Source: JAEWSN01 sp942493335 (GTDB taxonomy: Bacteria; Bacillota; Clostridia; DSM-8532). Taken from it: a DNA stretch of 64,000 nt. Under the pieces are notes generated by a model, which worked only from the letters and a program-made list of their open reading frames with translations, was not told the origin of the DNA and did no database searches. Location: NCBI GenBank assembly GCA_942493335.1, contig OW818693.1, positions 558,001-622,000 on the forward strand. Direction: 5' to 3'. This document shows, piece by piece, positions 43,728-53,203 of the stretch. Numbering within the stretch: the stretch's first letter is position 1; each line of letters begins with the position of its first letter. The position numbers and the translations under genes were made by a program.

Positions 43728-45577
43728 GGTGTGCCTCCTTCCTCCTGAACAGCCTGGTATGCGCTTTCATACTCATACCGCTTGTAGTCGTAGTTGTCCC
43801 CCGTTTCGCGATAGATCATCTCCCGTTCCGCCGAGAATTCCGGAACATCCTCATCCAGCGTATCGAAGGAGTATTCATATTCAGCGGCTTTGAAGGAGAA
43901 TTCCTTCCTGTACTCATAATCCACCTGGAATTCTTCAGCCGCCATCTGCACCCAGTAGACGATTTTTTCGGTCCCCAGGCCATGCAGCGTCAGAAACCCT
44001 TCTGCCTCTGCGGTGCCATCCGTCAGAAAGTAGAAGTTGAGATTGTATTCCAGCTGATCAGCGACATTGTCTTTGTTTGCCTTGGCCAGATCGACGGTCA
44101 ATCCACCCGTGACGCGGTAGACAAACGGATCTTTCGAGTTCCAGTCGGTCTTGAACCAGCTGTTGTCAGTCTTGTTCGTCCACTGGATCTCATTGAGTTC
44201 ATATCCGACCCTCGCCTTGCCGTTGTTTGTCAATTCGACTTCCCTGACAAACCGGCCACCCTCTTCAAAATGGAGCGAGGCAAATTCCGGCATGAAACTC
44301 ACTTTCGTTGCAAACGCCCATTCGGTGCTGCCGAAAATGCTGTTGATCGACTGCGTCAGGCATTCCATGCGCATCTCGGCGCATCGCAAACCGTCTTCCG
44401 TACCGATGCAGAATTCCTTGTCAGGATTTTTGGCCTCTTCATAATAATAGTTGAAGAATTTCAAGTCATCGGTTGCATCCGCCGACACAACCAGATAGGT
44501 TCCCTTGAAACGGGCATAGAACCCCTGCTCGGCCAGGATTTCCATCTGCTCGGCCGAGATGTACTGACCACCTCCCGTCACACGACGAGGCGTCCTTTCT
44601 GAAACCGGAGGCGGATTGACACGGATGACTGGCGGTTCCGTCACGGGGATTCCCTGTTCCGTCGACGGCTCTCCCTCGAAAGTCTCCGTTTTCGATTCGA
44701 TGTCGGGTGTTTCCTGAGGATCCCCAGGCGGATCCTCAACCCCGGGGATAAACTTCAGATCCCATTTTCCGGATTCCTCATCGACCCAGAACCAGGTTTG
44801 TCGAATGCGGTAATACGTGCCATCCACGGAAACCTCACCCGGATGTGCCGCAAGCCAGCCGTTCGATGCCGTCACCTCGATGGCCTCTTCGTTTGCCAGC
44901 GCTCCAAAGGCCAGCATGGCTTCCGATGCTTGCGTGCCATCTCCGGTCGGAGCAGGGTATTCCGCATAAGCCTTGAGCCCTGGATTCAATGATGCCAAGG
45001 TCTTGATTTCCGCTTCTCCCGCAGCGCCCGAGGCCTGCAAAGGACCGTCGCCTGCCGTGCTTTTCGCCTGTGAAGCTGCATGCAGATCAAACAGGAAGTT
45101 GTCACCGGCTTGTTCACGCCCGATATGCAGTACGGCCGTTCTGTCTTTCCGCACCCATTTTCCGTTTGGAAAGCGTGCGTCATTCGGACCCGCCTGCGTG
45201 TTCAGTTTCGATGTGTAGCCTGTCTGATCGACGGGGCCGATGGTCTTCGACATGAGGACCGGGCGGATGACCGGCGTCCAGGTGAGGGCAAGAAAACCTC
45301 CTGCCACCGCGATCGTGGCGACCACTTTTGCAATGCCCTTGACCGCCTTGCCCGTCATCACGCGTGCAAATCGGGACGGAGGCCTGTAGGCGGGTTTTGC
45401 CGCTTCAATGGCAGGATTTGCCTGTTGCACCGGCTGTGCCGGTTGATTTGTCGGTTCAGGATGTTCAGGCTGCGTCTGCGCCTGTTCCTTCGGCGCTCTG
45501 GCGGGCAGTGATTGTCCACAGCCCGCACAGAACCGTGCGACATCCGGCAGTTGTTTTCCACAAAAGGGACAGAACAT
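43724..45577 (-). CDS. Zinc-ribbon, single-helix protein with large outside region
   Basis: 617 residues from ATG 45577 (GGAGG 7 bases upstream). N-terminal zinc ribbon (CPFCGKQLPDVARFCAGCG), nearly identical to that of the next gene. Gln/Pro/Ala-rich spacer, membrane helix (about 83-105), then an outside part of about 500 residues with no clear propeller motif; it includes a Pro/Thr/Glu-rich linker and a charged C-terminus with many Tyr and Glu (EYRKEFSFKAAEYEYSFD). Function unknown. ATGA overlap with the next gene. Confidence 0.8.
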   Translation of the reverse strand: MFCPFCGKQLPDVARFCAGCGQSLPARAPKEQAQTQPEHPEPTNQPAQPVQQANPAIEAAKPAYRPPSRFARVMTGKAVKGIAKVVATIAVAGGFLALTWTPVIRPVLMSKTIGPVDQTGYTSKLNTQAGPNDARFPNGKWVRKDRTAVLHIGREQAGDNFLFDLHAASQAKSTAGDGPLQASGAAGEAEIKTLASLNPGLKAYAEYPAPTGDGTQASEAMLAFGALANEEAIEVTASNGWLAAHPGEVSVDGTYYRIRQTWFWVDEESGKWDLKFIPGVEDPPGDPQETPDIESKTETFEGEPSTEQGIPVTEPPVIRVNPPPVSERTPRRVTGGGQYISAEQMEILAEQGFYARFKGTYLVVSADATDDLKFFNYYYEEAKNPDKEFCIGTEDGLRCAEMRMECLTQSINSIFGSTEWAFATKVSFMPEFASLHFEEGGRFVREVELTNNGKARVGYELNEIQWTNKTDNSWFKTDWNSKDPFVYRVTGGLTVDLAKANKDNVADQLEYNLNFYFLTDGTAEAEGFLTLHGLGTEKIVYWVQMAAEEFQVDYEYRKEFSFKAAEYEYSFDTLDEDVPEFSAEREMIYRETGDNYDYKRYEYESAYQAVQEEGGTP

Positions 45578-45632
45578 GCTCATTCCTCCCAGGGCAGTAT
45601 CGTTTCACTTACTTAAATGGCAACAGCATTCC

Positions 45633-47195
45633 CTATTTCACAGGTTCAAAGGATACATCGATTTCTTCCGGAACCGGTTCCTCCTTCATGATGCCGAACA
45701 CATTGCGGACAGCCAGCGTCGCCTTGTCTCCCTCGAAACGGAAAGCCGCCATGAAGGCGCCCTGTTCGATACCGAACGTCCATCCGTCGGCAATGTCAGC
45801 GGGCACGTCCGACAAACCCGGTAAAAGGATCCTTTTCTGATCGGTCCCATCCGTCTTCATGCGATAGAGCACGCTTGCATCGCCATCCATCCCATGAAAC
45901 CAGACGAACCCGTCCGACAGATAGGCCTTGTCAAGCCCCTCAGCAGTCAGGAGCAGTTTTGCTTCCGCTGCGCCATGTGGCAGGAACCAGCCGGTCCCCT
46001 TCTGAACAAAGGCGAATCCCTCGTCATTGATGCAGAAGTCATCCACCTTCCCAAACGCTTCCTCGTACGCCAGTTCGCCGGTTTTGAGATCGATGCTGCG
46101 AATGCCGTATCTGTGCGGATCTTCATTTTCAAGACGCTCGTCGAAGTTGTGGAAGTACATGCGGTCCCCATACACCAGAAACCCATCCTTATAATCGCGG
46201 TCCCAGTCTTCAGGAAGAGCTGTTTTCCCTGATTTGAGCGATTTCCCATCAATTCTGACCACATGCCAGCCTTGATCCTTGACATGCGCCAGGCCATAGA
46301 CATCCTTGCCGTCCGAGGACAAGCTGTTGAAGGACAAATCCAGTCCATCGACCGGTGTGACGGTTTCCTTGTCCATGTCGAACCGGTACACGTTGGTCGA
46401 TGCGCCGTCCGCCTTCACGACTGCGTCGTCCGCCAGATAGAAGATGGCGTTGCCTGCCTGCGAAGGATTCCCAAAGGGTCCCGTCGTGTTGTCAAGCTTC
46501 TGCGGCACACCGGTTTTCCCTTCGATACGATGGATGAAAGCGCCGTTGGGTTGGATGCAATACAGGCTTTCCCCATTTGAGAAGATCCGGGCATCGCTCT
46601 TGTTGCCGTCGCCGCTCATCACCCCTTCATAGGCGGTTTTACCGGATGAAGCGGCTTTCTTTTCAAACAGACCGCCGCTCTTCTTCGCGGAATCCGTCTG
46701 TGTCGTGGCGGGTGTGCTCCCGGATTTCCCGGTCTCCTTGCCGCCAAGCCTTGTGACAACCAGAACCCCCACTGTTACGACGGCGATGATGCCGATGGCC
46801 GTTACCGCAACCCTGAAGGAAGGAAGGTGTTTGGGGAGACTGCTTGCACCTTGCGCATTCGCCTTGACGCTTGCAGCTTGCGAGACCGGTTTGCCGCTTG
46901 TTTGTGAAGGGAAACCCGATCCAGCATTCATGCCCATGTTCTGATTTGACGGCGCTCCTGCGGCTGCACCCGTGAGTGTTCCTGTGGCCGCGGCATCAGC
47001 GGTTGGCTGGACAGGAGACTGCTTCGGGACGCGGGACAGAAACTCGGGTGATCCGGCATATATCCGCATTTCAGGCTGGGGATCCGGGTCCATCCGTTTT
47101 CCCGACTGGGCTTCCCGAAACAGCTCGTTTCCGCATTTGCTGCAGAACCGCTTGCTTTCGTCTTTCGTTTCATGTCCACAAATGATGCAAAACAT
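45633..47195 (-). CDS. Zinc-ribbon, single-helix protein with DUF5050-like propeller
   Basis: 520 residues from ATG 47195. N-terminal zinc ribbon (CIICGHETKDESKRFCSKCG), Gln/Gly/Ala-rich spacer, membrane helix (about 126-147, VTAIGIIAVVTVGVLVV), then an extracellular part with repeats of DGKDVYGLAHVKD, GDRMYFHNFDE, DGFVWFHGMDGDASVLYRMK type, each followed by a Trp/Tyr strand, as in DUF5050 or prolow-density-like propellers. Function unknown. The 55-base gap to the next gene and same strand suggest one operon. Confidence 0.8.
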   Translation of the reverse strand: MFCIICGHETKDESKRFCSKCGNELFREAQSGKRMDPDPQPEMRIYAGSPEFLSRVPKQSPVQPTADAAATGTLTGAAAGAPSNQNMGMNAGSGFPSQTSGKPVSQAASVKANAQGASSLPKHLPSFRVAVTAIGIIAVVTVGVLVVTRLGGKETGKSGSTPATTQTDSAKKSGGLFEKKAASSGKTAYEGVMSGDGNKSDARIFSNGESLYCIQPNGAFIHRIEGKTGVPQKLDNTTGPFGNPSQAGNAIFYLADDAVVKADGASTNVYRFDMDKETVTPVDGLDLSFNSLSSDGKDVYGLAHVKDQGWHVVRIDGKSLKSGKTALPEDWDRDYKDGFLVYGDRMYFHNFDERLENEDPHRYGIRSIDLKTGELAYEEAFGKVDDFCINDEGFAFVQKGTGWFLPHGAAEAKLLLTAEGLDKAYLSDGFVWFHGMDGDASVLYRMKTDGTDQKRILLPGLSDVPADIADGWTFGIEQGAFMAAFRFEGDKATLAVRNVFGIMKEEPVPEEIDVSFEPVK

Positions 47196-47336
47196 CCAAT
47201 CACTCCATTCCAACAGCCGGAGGAAGCATTCTCCCATCACAGCCGCCATGTCCACGCGTTTCTGCTGTTCGTCAGACCGACGTCCGCTTCTCTCACATGC
47301 GGTTCAGCTTCCAGCCTTCCGACATCCATGCCAATT

Positions 47337-49826
47337 TCAATGATTCGGTTTCAGTACCCAGTCGGCCGTCATATCCTTGACCATGGACAGATCCCGGTGT
47401 TCCGAGACCCGCCCGTTTTCGAAGCGCAACCCTTCGTTGTAGAGCAAAACCCAGCTTCCAACCGCACCATAGGCATTGGCATCCCCTTCCACCAATCGCT
47501 CGTCAAGTCGAACGAAACGCTTGTTTTCGGCTGCAGAGGGGTCCAAACGGTAAGCCCGCCAGTTCCCATCATTCGGATAGGACACGAGCAAATCCTTTGA
47601 AACAGCAGAGATGAACCCGTTGCTGTTCTCATTGGCAATGACAAGCTGATTCAGAAAAACCGGGTTTGCACCATAGATTGACACCGCGCCTTCATCGTTT
47701 TCCGAGATATCCAGCGCCAGTGTCTGCAACGGCACAACCTCGCCTGTTTTCAAGTCGCATCTGCCGTAATGGCCCATCCCGTCGAAGAGGCCTCCGAGAT
47801 AGATTGCACCATCTCGGACTGCGAACGGGGTGAACAGGGTGAATTGCGACCGGGCGCCACCGGAGGATACATCGTACAATTGTGTCGTATCGATTTTTGT
47901 TGTCTCCAGCTTTCTCGGATCATTCGGCAGAAAAGAAGCATACGCCATGGATTCGCGGAACAGCAGATAGATTCTGCCCTCATAGGCCTGAAGGAAGGAA
48001 GGCTCCTGCGAGAAGAGGTATTCGGCTGTTCCGCCTGCTTTGGGAATGCGGAAGTAGGCACTGGTGTCATTCAGATCATCGACACCGAAGTACAGATAGT
48101 CTCCCAGAAGCGCAATCGACGTAATGGCATCCTCGTTTCCCTGCGGGGAGATGATTTTCTCAAGGGGCCGGCCGATGTCCTTTTTACTGAACCGGTAAAT
48201 GGATCCTCGAACGGTTTGTTCGGAGAACTTCCATTGTGCGTCGCGCTGATGGATTGTATACACATACTCGTCATCCTCGACCGCCAGCATGCGATACAGA
48301 CTGACTTCCGGATACGCGGTTCTGTTCCCCTCCTGTACACCGTCCTCGGCCTGTGCCATCCGGGAAGGTTCTGTAGCGGATCCGGCATCTCCGCCTGCAA
48401 GAGGCTCCTGTGTGAGAACATCCTCACGTTTGAAAGCAACTGACAGATCGGTTTCACCCGATATTCCTTGTACAGCCAAGGTATATGTATCCACATTCTC
48501 CAGATCAAGCGTCTCGCTTTCCGGCAGGGCGAACTTCCACGTCAGGATATTGCCGTTGACCTCACACTGGAGTTCCGCGCCAGCAACCACCTGTGCACTG
48601 TCTCCATCATGCTTCCAGACATCCTTGGCCATTTCCTCAAGGGTGCGCATTTTCCCGTCGAAGTCAGGTTCGTTCCAATTGCTTACGGCAACCGAATATG
48701 AACTGAAGCGTACTTCCCAGCAATTCAGCCTCTTTCCGTCTTCGATCCCGTTGATGTAGCCCGGGTAGGATTCGTCGACCGGAGGAAGCGTCACACGGAG
48801 CTCCGCAGCGCGGGTTCCAAGGAGATGAACCGAAAGGCTGCAGTCAGAAGCCAAAGGATTCGAGGATGCAGCAGATGTTTCGGGGGCAGTCTGTGCGGCT
48901 GTTCCATTTGTCCCGGTTCCGCTGTCCGGACCCGCAGCATCGCTTTCCTTCCCGGCATCACCGGATGCATCTGCGTTGTCCGAAGGCTTTTCACCTGCAC
49001 TGACACGACCTGCCCGTGCGGCATCACCGAATGCAGGCAGCCGTTCATACAACTTCAAAGGCCAAATGGAGAGACCGATCGCAGCAACCAGGAGCAGCGC
49101 CAGCGCAATGACAAGATTCCGACGGGATAGCGGCTTTCCAGTAGCTGAAGCCCCTGCTGGTTCAGTTTTGTTCCACATCTCCGGATTCTCTTTGGTGGAT
49201 CTCTCCCTGTGCCCCCCAGGCATCATCCCGAGCGCCTGCGCATCTGCCACATGCGGATCGGCAGAATGGATTGTATTGAAAAGGTTGTCTGACATGATTT
49301 GTTCCGAACGCGAGGGGGAAACGACCGTATTCTGATAGAGGTAACCGACTTGCGCATATTCACCGGAAACCGGGTCGAACCAGGTCACCTGGTCGAGTGG
49401 TTTTCCTTGCTCATCTGTTCCTGAACTTGCCGAGAAGAACAGGCCGCTCTCCGGATGAAGGATAAATCCGTCCGGCGGAAGATATCCGCCACCGAAGCCG
49501 GATATGACTTCATCAGGGGGTTCATCGGCAGATGCATGCCAGTGTTCCGTATTGGATGCAGAAACATGTTGTAGCTCCGGTTCGACTGCCGGTTCGGCAA
49601 CTGGTTCGACTGCCGGTTCTGCTTCCGGAACGGCCGCTGGCACTGCAACCGGCTCGGCTGCCGGCTCATCCGGCATGCGTGACTGTGTATATTCGCCACT
49701 GTCGGCATCGAACCAGGTGATCCAGCGGACAACGGCCCCCTGCTCATCAGTTGTATCAGCAATCCGGTAAAACAGACCCGAATGGGTATCCAGATCGAAC
49801 CCTTCCGGTGATAGATACTTATGCAT
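47337..49826 (-). CDS. Single-helix protein with two N-terminal SGLF...TWFD repeats and propeller-like domain
   Basis: 829 residues from ATG 49826; a TTG 15 bases upstream is rejected in its favour. The first 50 residues and a copy about 105 residues later share YLxPxGFxLxxxSGLFY, DEQG, TWFDxxSGEYxQ, separated by an Ala/Glu/Pro/Val-rich linker. After a hydrophilic region comes one membrane helix (about 248-266), a Gly/Ser/Ala/Asp spacer, and a large outside part with DDEYVYTIHQRD, GDYLYFGVDDLND, GAIYLGGLFDGMG and similar repeats, again propeller-like. It begins 17 bases after the M48 protease gene. There is no zinc ribbon; the duplicated motif may play the same anchoring role. Confidence 0.8.
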   Translation of the reverse strand: MHKYLSPEGFDLDTHSGLFYRIADTTDEQGAVVRWITWFDADSGEYTQSRMPDEPAAEPVAVPAAVPEAEPAVEPVAEPAVEPELQHVSASNTEHWHASADEPPDEVISGFGGGYLPPDGFILHPESGLFFSASSGTDEQGKPLDQVTWFDPVSGEYAQVGYLYQNTVVSPSRSEQIMSDNLFNTIHSADPHVADAQALGMMPGGHRERSTKENPEMWNKTEPAGASATGKPLSRRNLVIALALLLVAAIGLSIWPLKLYERLPAFGDAARAGRVSAGEKPSDNADASGDAGKESDAAGPDSGTGTNGTAAQTAPETSAASSNPLASDCSLSVHLLGTRAAELRVTLPPVDESYPGYINGIEDGKRLNCWEVRFSSYSVAVSNWNEPDFDGKMRTLEEMAKDVWKHDGDSAQVVAGAELQCEVNGNILTWKFALPESETLDLENVDTYTLAVQGISGETDLSVAFKREDVLTQEPLAGGDAGSATEPSRMAQAEDGVQEGNRTAYPEVSLYRMLAVEDDEYVYTIHQRDAQWKFSEQTVRGSIYRFSKKDIGRPLEKIISPQGNEDAITSIALLGDYLYFGVDDLNDTSAYFRIPKAGGTAEYLFSQEPSFLQAYEGRIYLLFRESMAYASFLPNDPRKLETTKIDTTQLYDVSSGGARSQFTLFTPFAVRDGAIYLGGLFDGMGHYGRCDLKTGEVVPLQTLALDISENDEGAVSIYGANPVFLNQLVIANENSNGFISAVSKDLLVSYPNDGNWRAYRLDPSAAENKRFVRLDERLVEGDANAYGAVGSWVLLYNEGLRFENGRVSEHRDLSMVKDMTADWVLKPNH

Positions 49827-49842
49827 GTAAAGTTCCCCCAAC

Positions 49843-51981
49843 TCAAAAATTAGGCGGGCAAATCATCATGAAGTCCTTGCAGGTCAGGGTTTCCGTCGAA
49901 CCATCCTGATGAAAACGCACAGCCGCTTTTCCGTCAGGCAGGTTGCGTTCGATCGTGCAGGCATGGTATTGTCCACTCTTCCGACGGTTTCCGAGCATTT
50001 TCAATTGGCTCCATGCATCACGGATTGAAATCAGGCAGTGCTCCGGCACCCATTCCCGCACGCCGTCGAAAAAAAGAAAATCGGCATAACCCTCTTCAAT
50101 GGCGAGGACTTGCCCGTAATACATCCGACCATCCTCTGAAAAACGACCGTAACACCCATCCGCGATGGCGGGACTCTCGGTTCGACGGAAAGGGATCGGT
50201 TTGACCACATTCAGGGAAGAAGTCTGAGGAAGCGGTGCCGGATCTGTCGTCCGGCTGCTTGAAGTAGCGGGTGGCGTCGAGGCAGGAGTCTGTACGACGA
50301 ATGAAGCGGGTAGCGTCGGGGCAGAAGTCTGTACGACGAATGAAGCGGGTGGTGTCGGGACAGCCGCCCGCTTCATTGAAGAAACAGGTTCCGGTGTGAG
50401 TGAAGCCGGTTTCGGCATGGAGGTTCCAGTGATTGAAGCCATAACGACAGCGCCAGGAGTTTCCGAAGAACCCGTGTCCAGCCATTGGTGAAGGCGTTCC
50501 ATACGCAATACCGTATCTGGGTGGGAACAACGAAGATTCGCCCAGAATCCTTTCCGTCCACCCTCCCCGTCGAGGATTTCAAGTGCCACGACAAGGGCTG
50601 ATCCATACCCGAGCCGACAGGCGTACTGATCGGCTTCATATTCGTTCTGCCTGCTGGCATGCATCACGAGGAGCACACCCAGCTTCGTCCATAGGCGCAT
50701 CAGTGTCACAAGGATCATGTCCACCAGAATGCGGACGATGAGATTGCCCAACCCGGCCAGACTCCGTTCGCCCTCACCGATCATCCAGATGATGATGCTT
50801 GCAAGCATGCGTATGACAAGGAAAAGTCCGCCGAGGAGCAGATTCGAAACCAAAATCACCAATAAAAGATCAGTATCCTTGTGTGAGATGTGACCGAATT
50901 CATGTGCCAGTACACCCCGAATTTCATCATCATCCAGCTCGAGCAATCCCTGAGTCACGCAGATCGACCGGCGCCCTGTAGCAAAAGCGTTCGCATCCTC
51001 ATCCCGTGACAGAAAAGGCTTGATCTTGTTTGAAAGAAGCGGGTCCGTCCGACTGGCGTTCCCATATATTTCATCAAACAACCGCTGAATGCGTTCGGCT
51101 TGCGCCTTGTCTTTCCAGCGGGTCAACGGCTTGCAGCCACTCTGGATCCGGACGATGAATTCACCAATCGGTGAAAGTGCGATGGTAAGGCTGATCAAGT
51201 ACAGGGCAATCGCAGTTGGGATCATCTCCGGCATGGTGAATCCGCCAAAAATGGCGATGTACAGCCCGATATTCAAAACAAGAAAGGCGATTGTGCCTGT
51301 ATTGCTTTTCCGGAAGAGTCGGAACAGGAAGTCAATCACATAGATTTTTCTGGCGTACAGAGAAAAGGTCGCCCACGCGCCTTTCGCAGTCGCGAGCGCC
51401 TTCTCGCGGTCGACATTCTCCCATGTGCTTCTGGCTTTCATGACAGCAGCTTTTGCACCTTCGCCGACCCGTTCGGTAAAACGGTTTTCATCAATGGACG
51501 CGTTTTGGGGAGAGGTGTCAGGCGTATTGGCCTGCACAGAAGCATCAGACGAATTCTCTGTGGTACTATTTGCAGAACCAGAGGTCCCGGGAATCGGAGG
51601 CGGTGGCGGCGGAGCTTGCCTTGATGCGTTCACAGCTCCGGGAATCGGAGGAGGCGGTGGCGGAGCTTGCCTTGATGCGTTCACAGCTCCGGGAATCGGA
51701 GGCGGTGGCGGCGGAGCTTGCCTTGATGCGTTCACAGCTCCGGGAATCGGAGGAGGCGGCGGTGGCGGAGCTTGCCTTGATGCGTTCACAGCTCCGGGAA
51801 TCGGAGGCGGCGGCGGTGGCGGAGCTTGCCTTGATGTGTTCACAGCTCCGTGAATCGGAGGAGGCGGTGGCTGTATGGTACCTTGCGACAATTCGTTTGA
51901 TGGGATTGCTTCACTTGTAATCGTATCCTCTCTGGAAAATATAGCTTCCCCAGATTCGATGTCTTCTCCCGTAATCCGCAT
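49843..51981 (-). CDS. M48-family membrane metalloprotease with polyproline repeats
   Basis: 712 residues from ATG 51981. Residues about 25-140 are five units of 17-18 residues (IPGAVNASRQAPPPPPPP type); then a Ser/Thr/Asn-rich part, two membrane helices, the zinc site LAHEFGHISHKD with downstream NEYEADQYACRLGYG, more helices, and a linker with repeated ASFVVQTSAPT. The C-terminal 130 residues contain two Tudor/SH3-like barrels (GCYGRFSEDGRMYYGQVLAI, GQYHACTIERNLPDGKA). HtpX-like proteases cut membrane proteins; here the extra domains suggest targeted action. First gene of the cluster, under its own promoter. Upstream ATGs lie at or before the transcript start or lack a ribosome site. Confidence 0.88.
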   Translation of the reverse strand: MRITGEDIESGEAIFSREDTITSEAIPSNELSQGTIQPPPPPIHGAVNTSRQAPPPPPPPIPGAVNASRQAPPPPPPPIPGAVNASRQAPPPPPPIPGAVNASRQAPPPPPPIPGAVNASRQAPPPPPPIPGTSGSANSTTENSSDASVQANTPDTSPQNASIDENRFTERVGEGAKAAVMKARSTWENVDREKALATAKGAWATFSLYARKIYVIDFLFRLFRKSNTGTIAFLVLNIGLYIAIFGGFTMPEMIPTAIALYLISLTIALSPIGEFIVRIQSGCKPLTRWKDKAQAERIQRLFDEIYGNASRTDPLLSNKIKPFLSRDEDANAFATGRRSICVTQGLLELDDDEIRGVLAHEFGHISHKDTDLLLVILVSNLLLGGLFLVIRMLASIIIWMIGEGERSLAGLGNLIVRILVDMILVTLMRLWTKLGVLLVMHASRQNEYEADQYACRLGYGSALVVALEILDGEGGRKGFWANLRCSHPDTVLRMERLHQWLDTGSSETPGAVVMASITGTSMPKPASLTPEPVSSMKRAAVPTPPASFVVQTSAPTLPASFVVQTPASTPPATSSSRTTDPAPLPQTSSLNVVKPIPFRRTESPAIADGCYGRFSEDGRMYYGQVLAIEEGYADFLFFDGVREWVPEHCLISIRDAWSQLKMLGNRRKSGQYHACTIERNLPDGKAAVRFHQDGSTETLTCKDFMMICPPNF
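51588..51873. repeat. 51-54 bp coding tandem repeats (polyproline units)
   Basis: Five near-identical copies of a 51-54 base unit containing GAGCTTGCCTTGATGCGTTC, differing in the number of GGN codons. On the minus strand they code for IPGAVNASRQ plus six to eight prolines. Such arrays expand and contract readily. Confidence 0.9.
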
Positions 51982-52049
51982 TGGTGGCTTCTCTCCCGTC
52001 TCCGTAACGCATATGGTCATCCAATTGACCAGAAGGCACGGTAAAAAGA

Positions 52050-52078
52050 AGTTTATCCCACACACCACGATTTGTCAA
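52050..52078 (-). promoter_or_regulatory. Probable promoter of the M48/zinc-ribbon cluster
   Basis: Minus-strand perfect TTGACA (52073-52078) and TAAACT (52050-52055), 17-base spacer. The leader to ATG 51981 would be about 60 bases. Confidence 0.6.
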
Positions 52079-52139
52079 AAATAACACCTTTCTTCCTCCC
52101 AACAATTTTCCACATGGGTGTGCATCCTGGTTTGCCGTA

Positions 52140-53135
52140 TCAGAAACCGGAACGTCGCCAATCGAACAGCATCGCTGCCGGAGACATGCGATGGGATGCG
52201 ATTTCCTCATAGACCCGCCCGCAATCGGCGGGATCACGCAATTCATACATCCCCGGAACGACCTGCATCCGACCTGTTGCAATCATGCGCATCGCCGCTT
52301 CGATATGATACTGGGAGCTATGGATTTCAAAGGTCGTGGACTGTTTCGGCAGAAACCATTCCCAGCCTCCATGCAGGCTGACATAGGCGTAGAACAGCTC
52401 GTGCAGCAGACTGTGCGCGTCCCAGTCCCCATTCTTCTTCCATGGGACGCCGACCTGGAACGCATCGCTGCCCGGCCGCAGATAGGGAATCGCCGCTCGC
52501 AAGGCATTTTCATTGCCGCTGCACTCCATGAGCGCACCGCAACCTTTGGCAAGCTCCGGCCATGCACCCGGTTCATCCGCAACATGGATGAGACCCGCTT
52601 CGAGCGCAATGGACCGCCGATCTGCAGAGGGATCCACCGCATAGGCTTCAAATCCGAGACAACCGAGAACCTGTGCGCACATCAACCCGACAAGTCCGAG
52701 GCCTGTCACCAGCACACGATCCGGTGCCTTGGCACCCATCCGATGGATGGAGGTCATCGACACGGCCGCATATCGCCCGAACAGTGCCTTTTCCGGCTCC
52801 AGACCGAGTGGAACCGGCACGGTCTCCAACGCCGGCACTCTCACATACCGCGCATGATGCTTCCCATGAAAGAAAAGATCACCTTCTTGAAGCCCTGTCA
52901 CACCCTCGCCCACGCGAATCACCCGTGCGACGGACGAAGAGCCGGTCTGCATGGGATATTGATCCGGACGGAACCGCTGGGTGAATCCGCCACGTTCACT
53001 GCCAGTCGAAATCATGGCAACAAGATTTTGACCGGTCACCTCGCCCGCAGCCGGTCTTTCATCGAATATCGCCTCAACCAGATCGGCTTTTCCGGGTTCT
53101 GTGAACACCACCCGGTAATCCTTTCCCTCAATCAT
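52140..53135 (-). CDS. Medium-chain dehydrogenase/reductase family protein
   Basis: 331 residues from ATG 53135 (AAAGG 9 bases upstream). MDR fold: GroES-like barrel (GEVTGQNLVAMISTGSERGG, VGEGVTGLQEGDLFFHGKHH) and Rossmann domain with VTGLGLVGLMCAQVLG and the acidic end VDPSADRR. The position of the catalytic zinc Cys is Ser-Thr-Gly-Ser, so this is of the zinc-lacking type. Substrate unknown; the neighbouring ThuA-like gene suggests sugar or sugar-derivative oxidation. The 68-base gap and same strand suggest one operon with it. Confidence 0.85.
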   Translation of the reverse strand: MIEGKDYRVVFTEPGKADLVEAIFDERPAAGEVTGQNLVAMISTGSERGGFTQRFRPDQYPMQTGSSSVARVIRVGEGVTGLQEGDLFFHGKHHARYVRVPALETVPVPLGLEPEKALFGRYAAVSMTSIHRMGAKAPDRVLVTGLGLVGLMCAQVLGCLGFEAYAVDPSADRRSIALEAGLIHVADEPGAWPELAKGCGALMECSGNENALRAAIPYLRPGSDAFQVGVPWKKNGDWDAHSLLHELFYAYVSLHGGWEWFLPKQSTTFEIHSSQYHIEAAMRMIATGRMQVVPGMYELRDPADCGRVYEEIASHRMSPAAMLFDWRRSGF

Positions 53136-53203
53136 TTCGCACATCCTTTCGAAGCCCGCATCGCAGGGGTTCTGCCGTGTTCGTGAAGCAATCCTGAAAC
53201 CAT

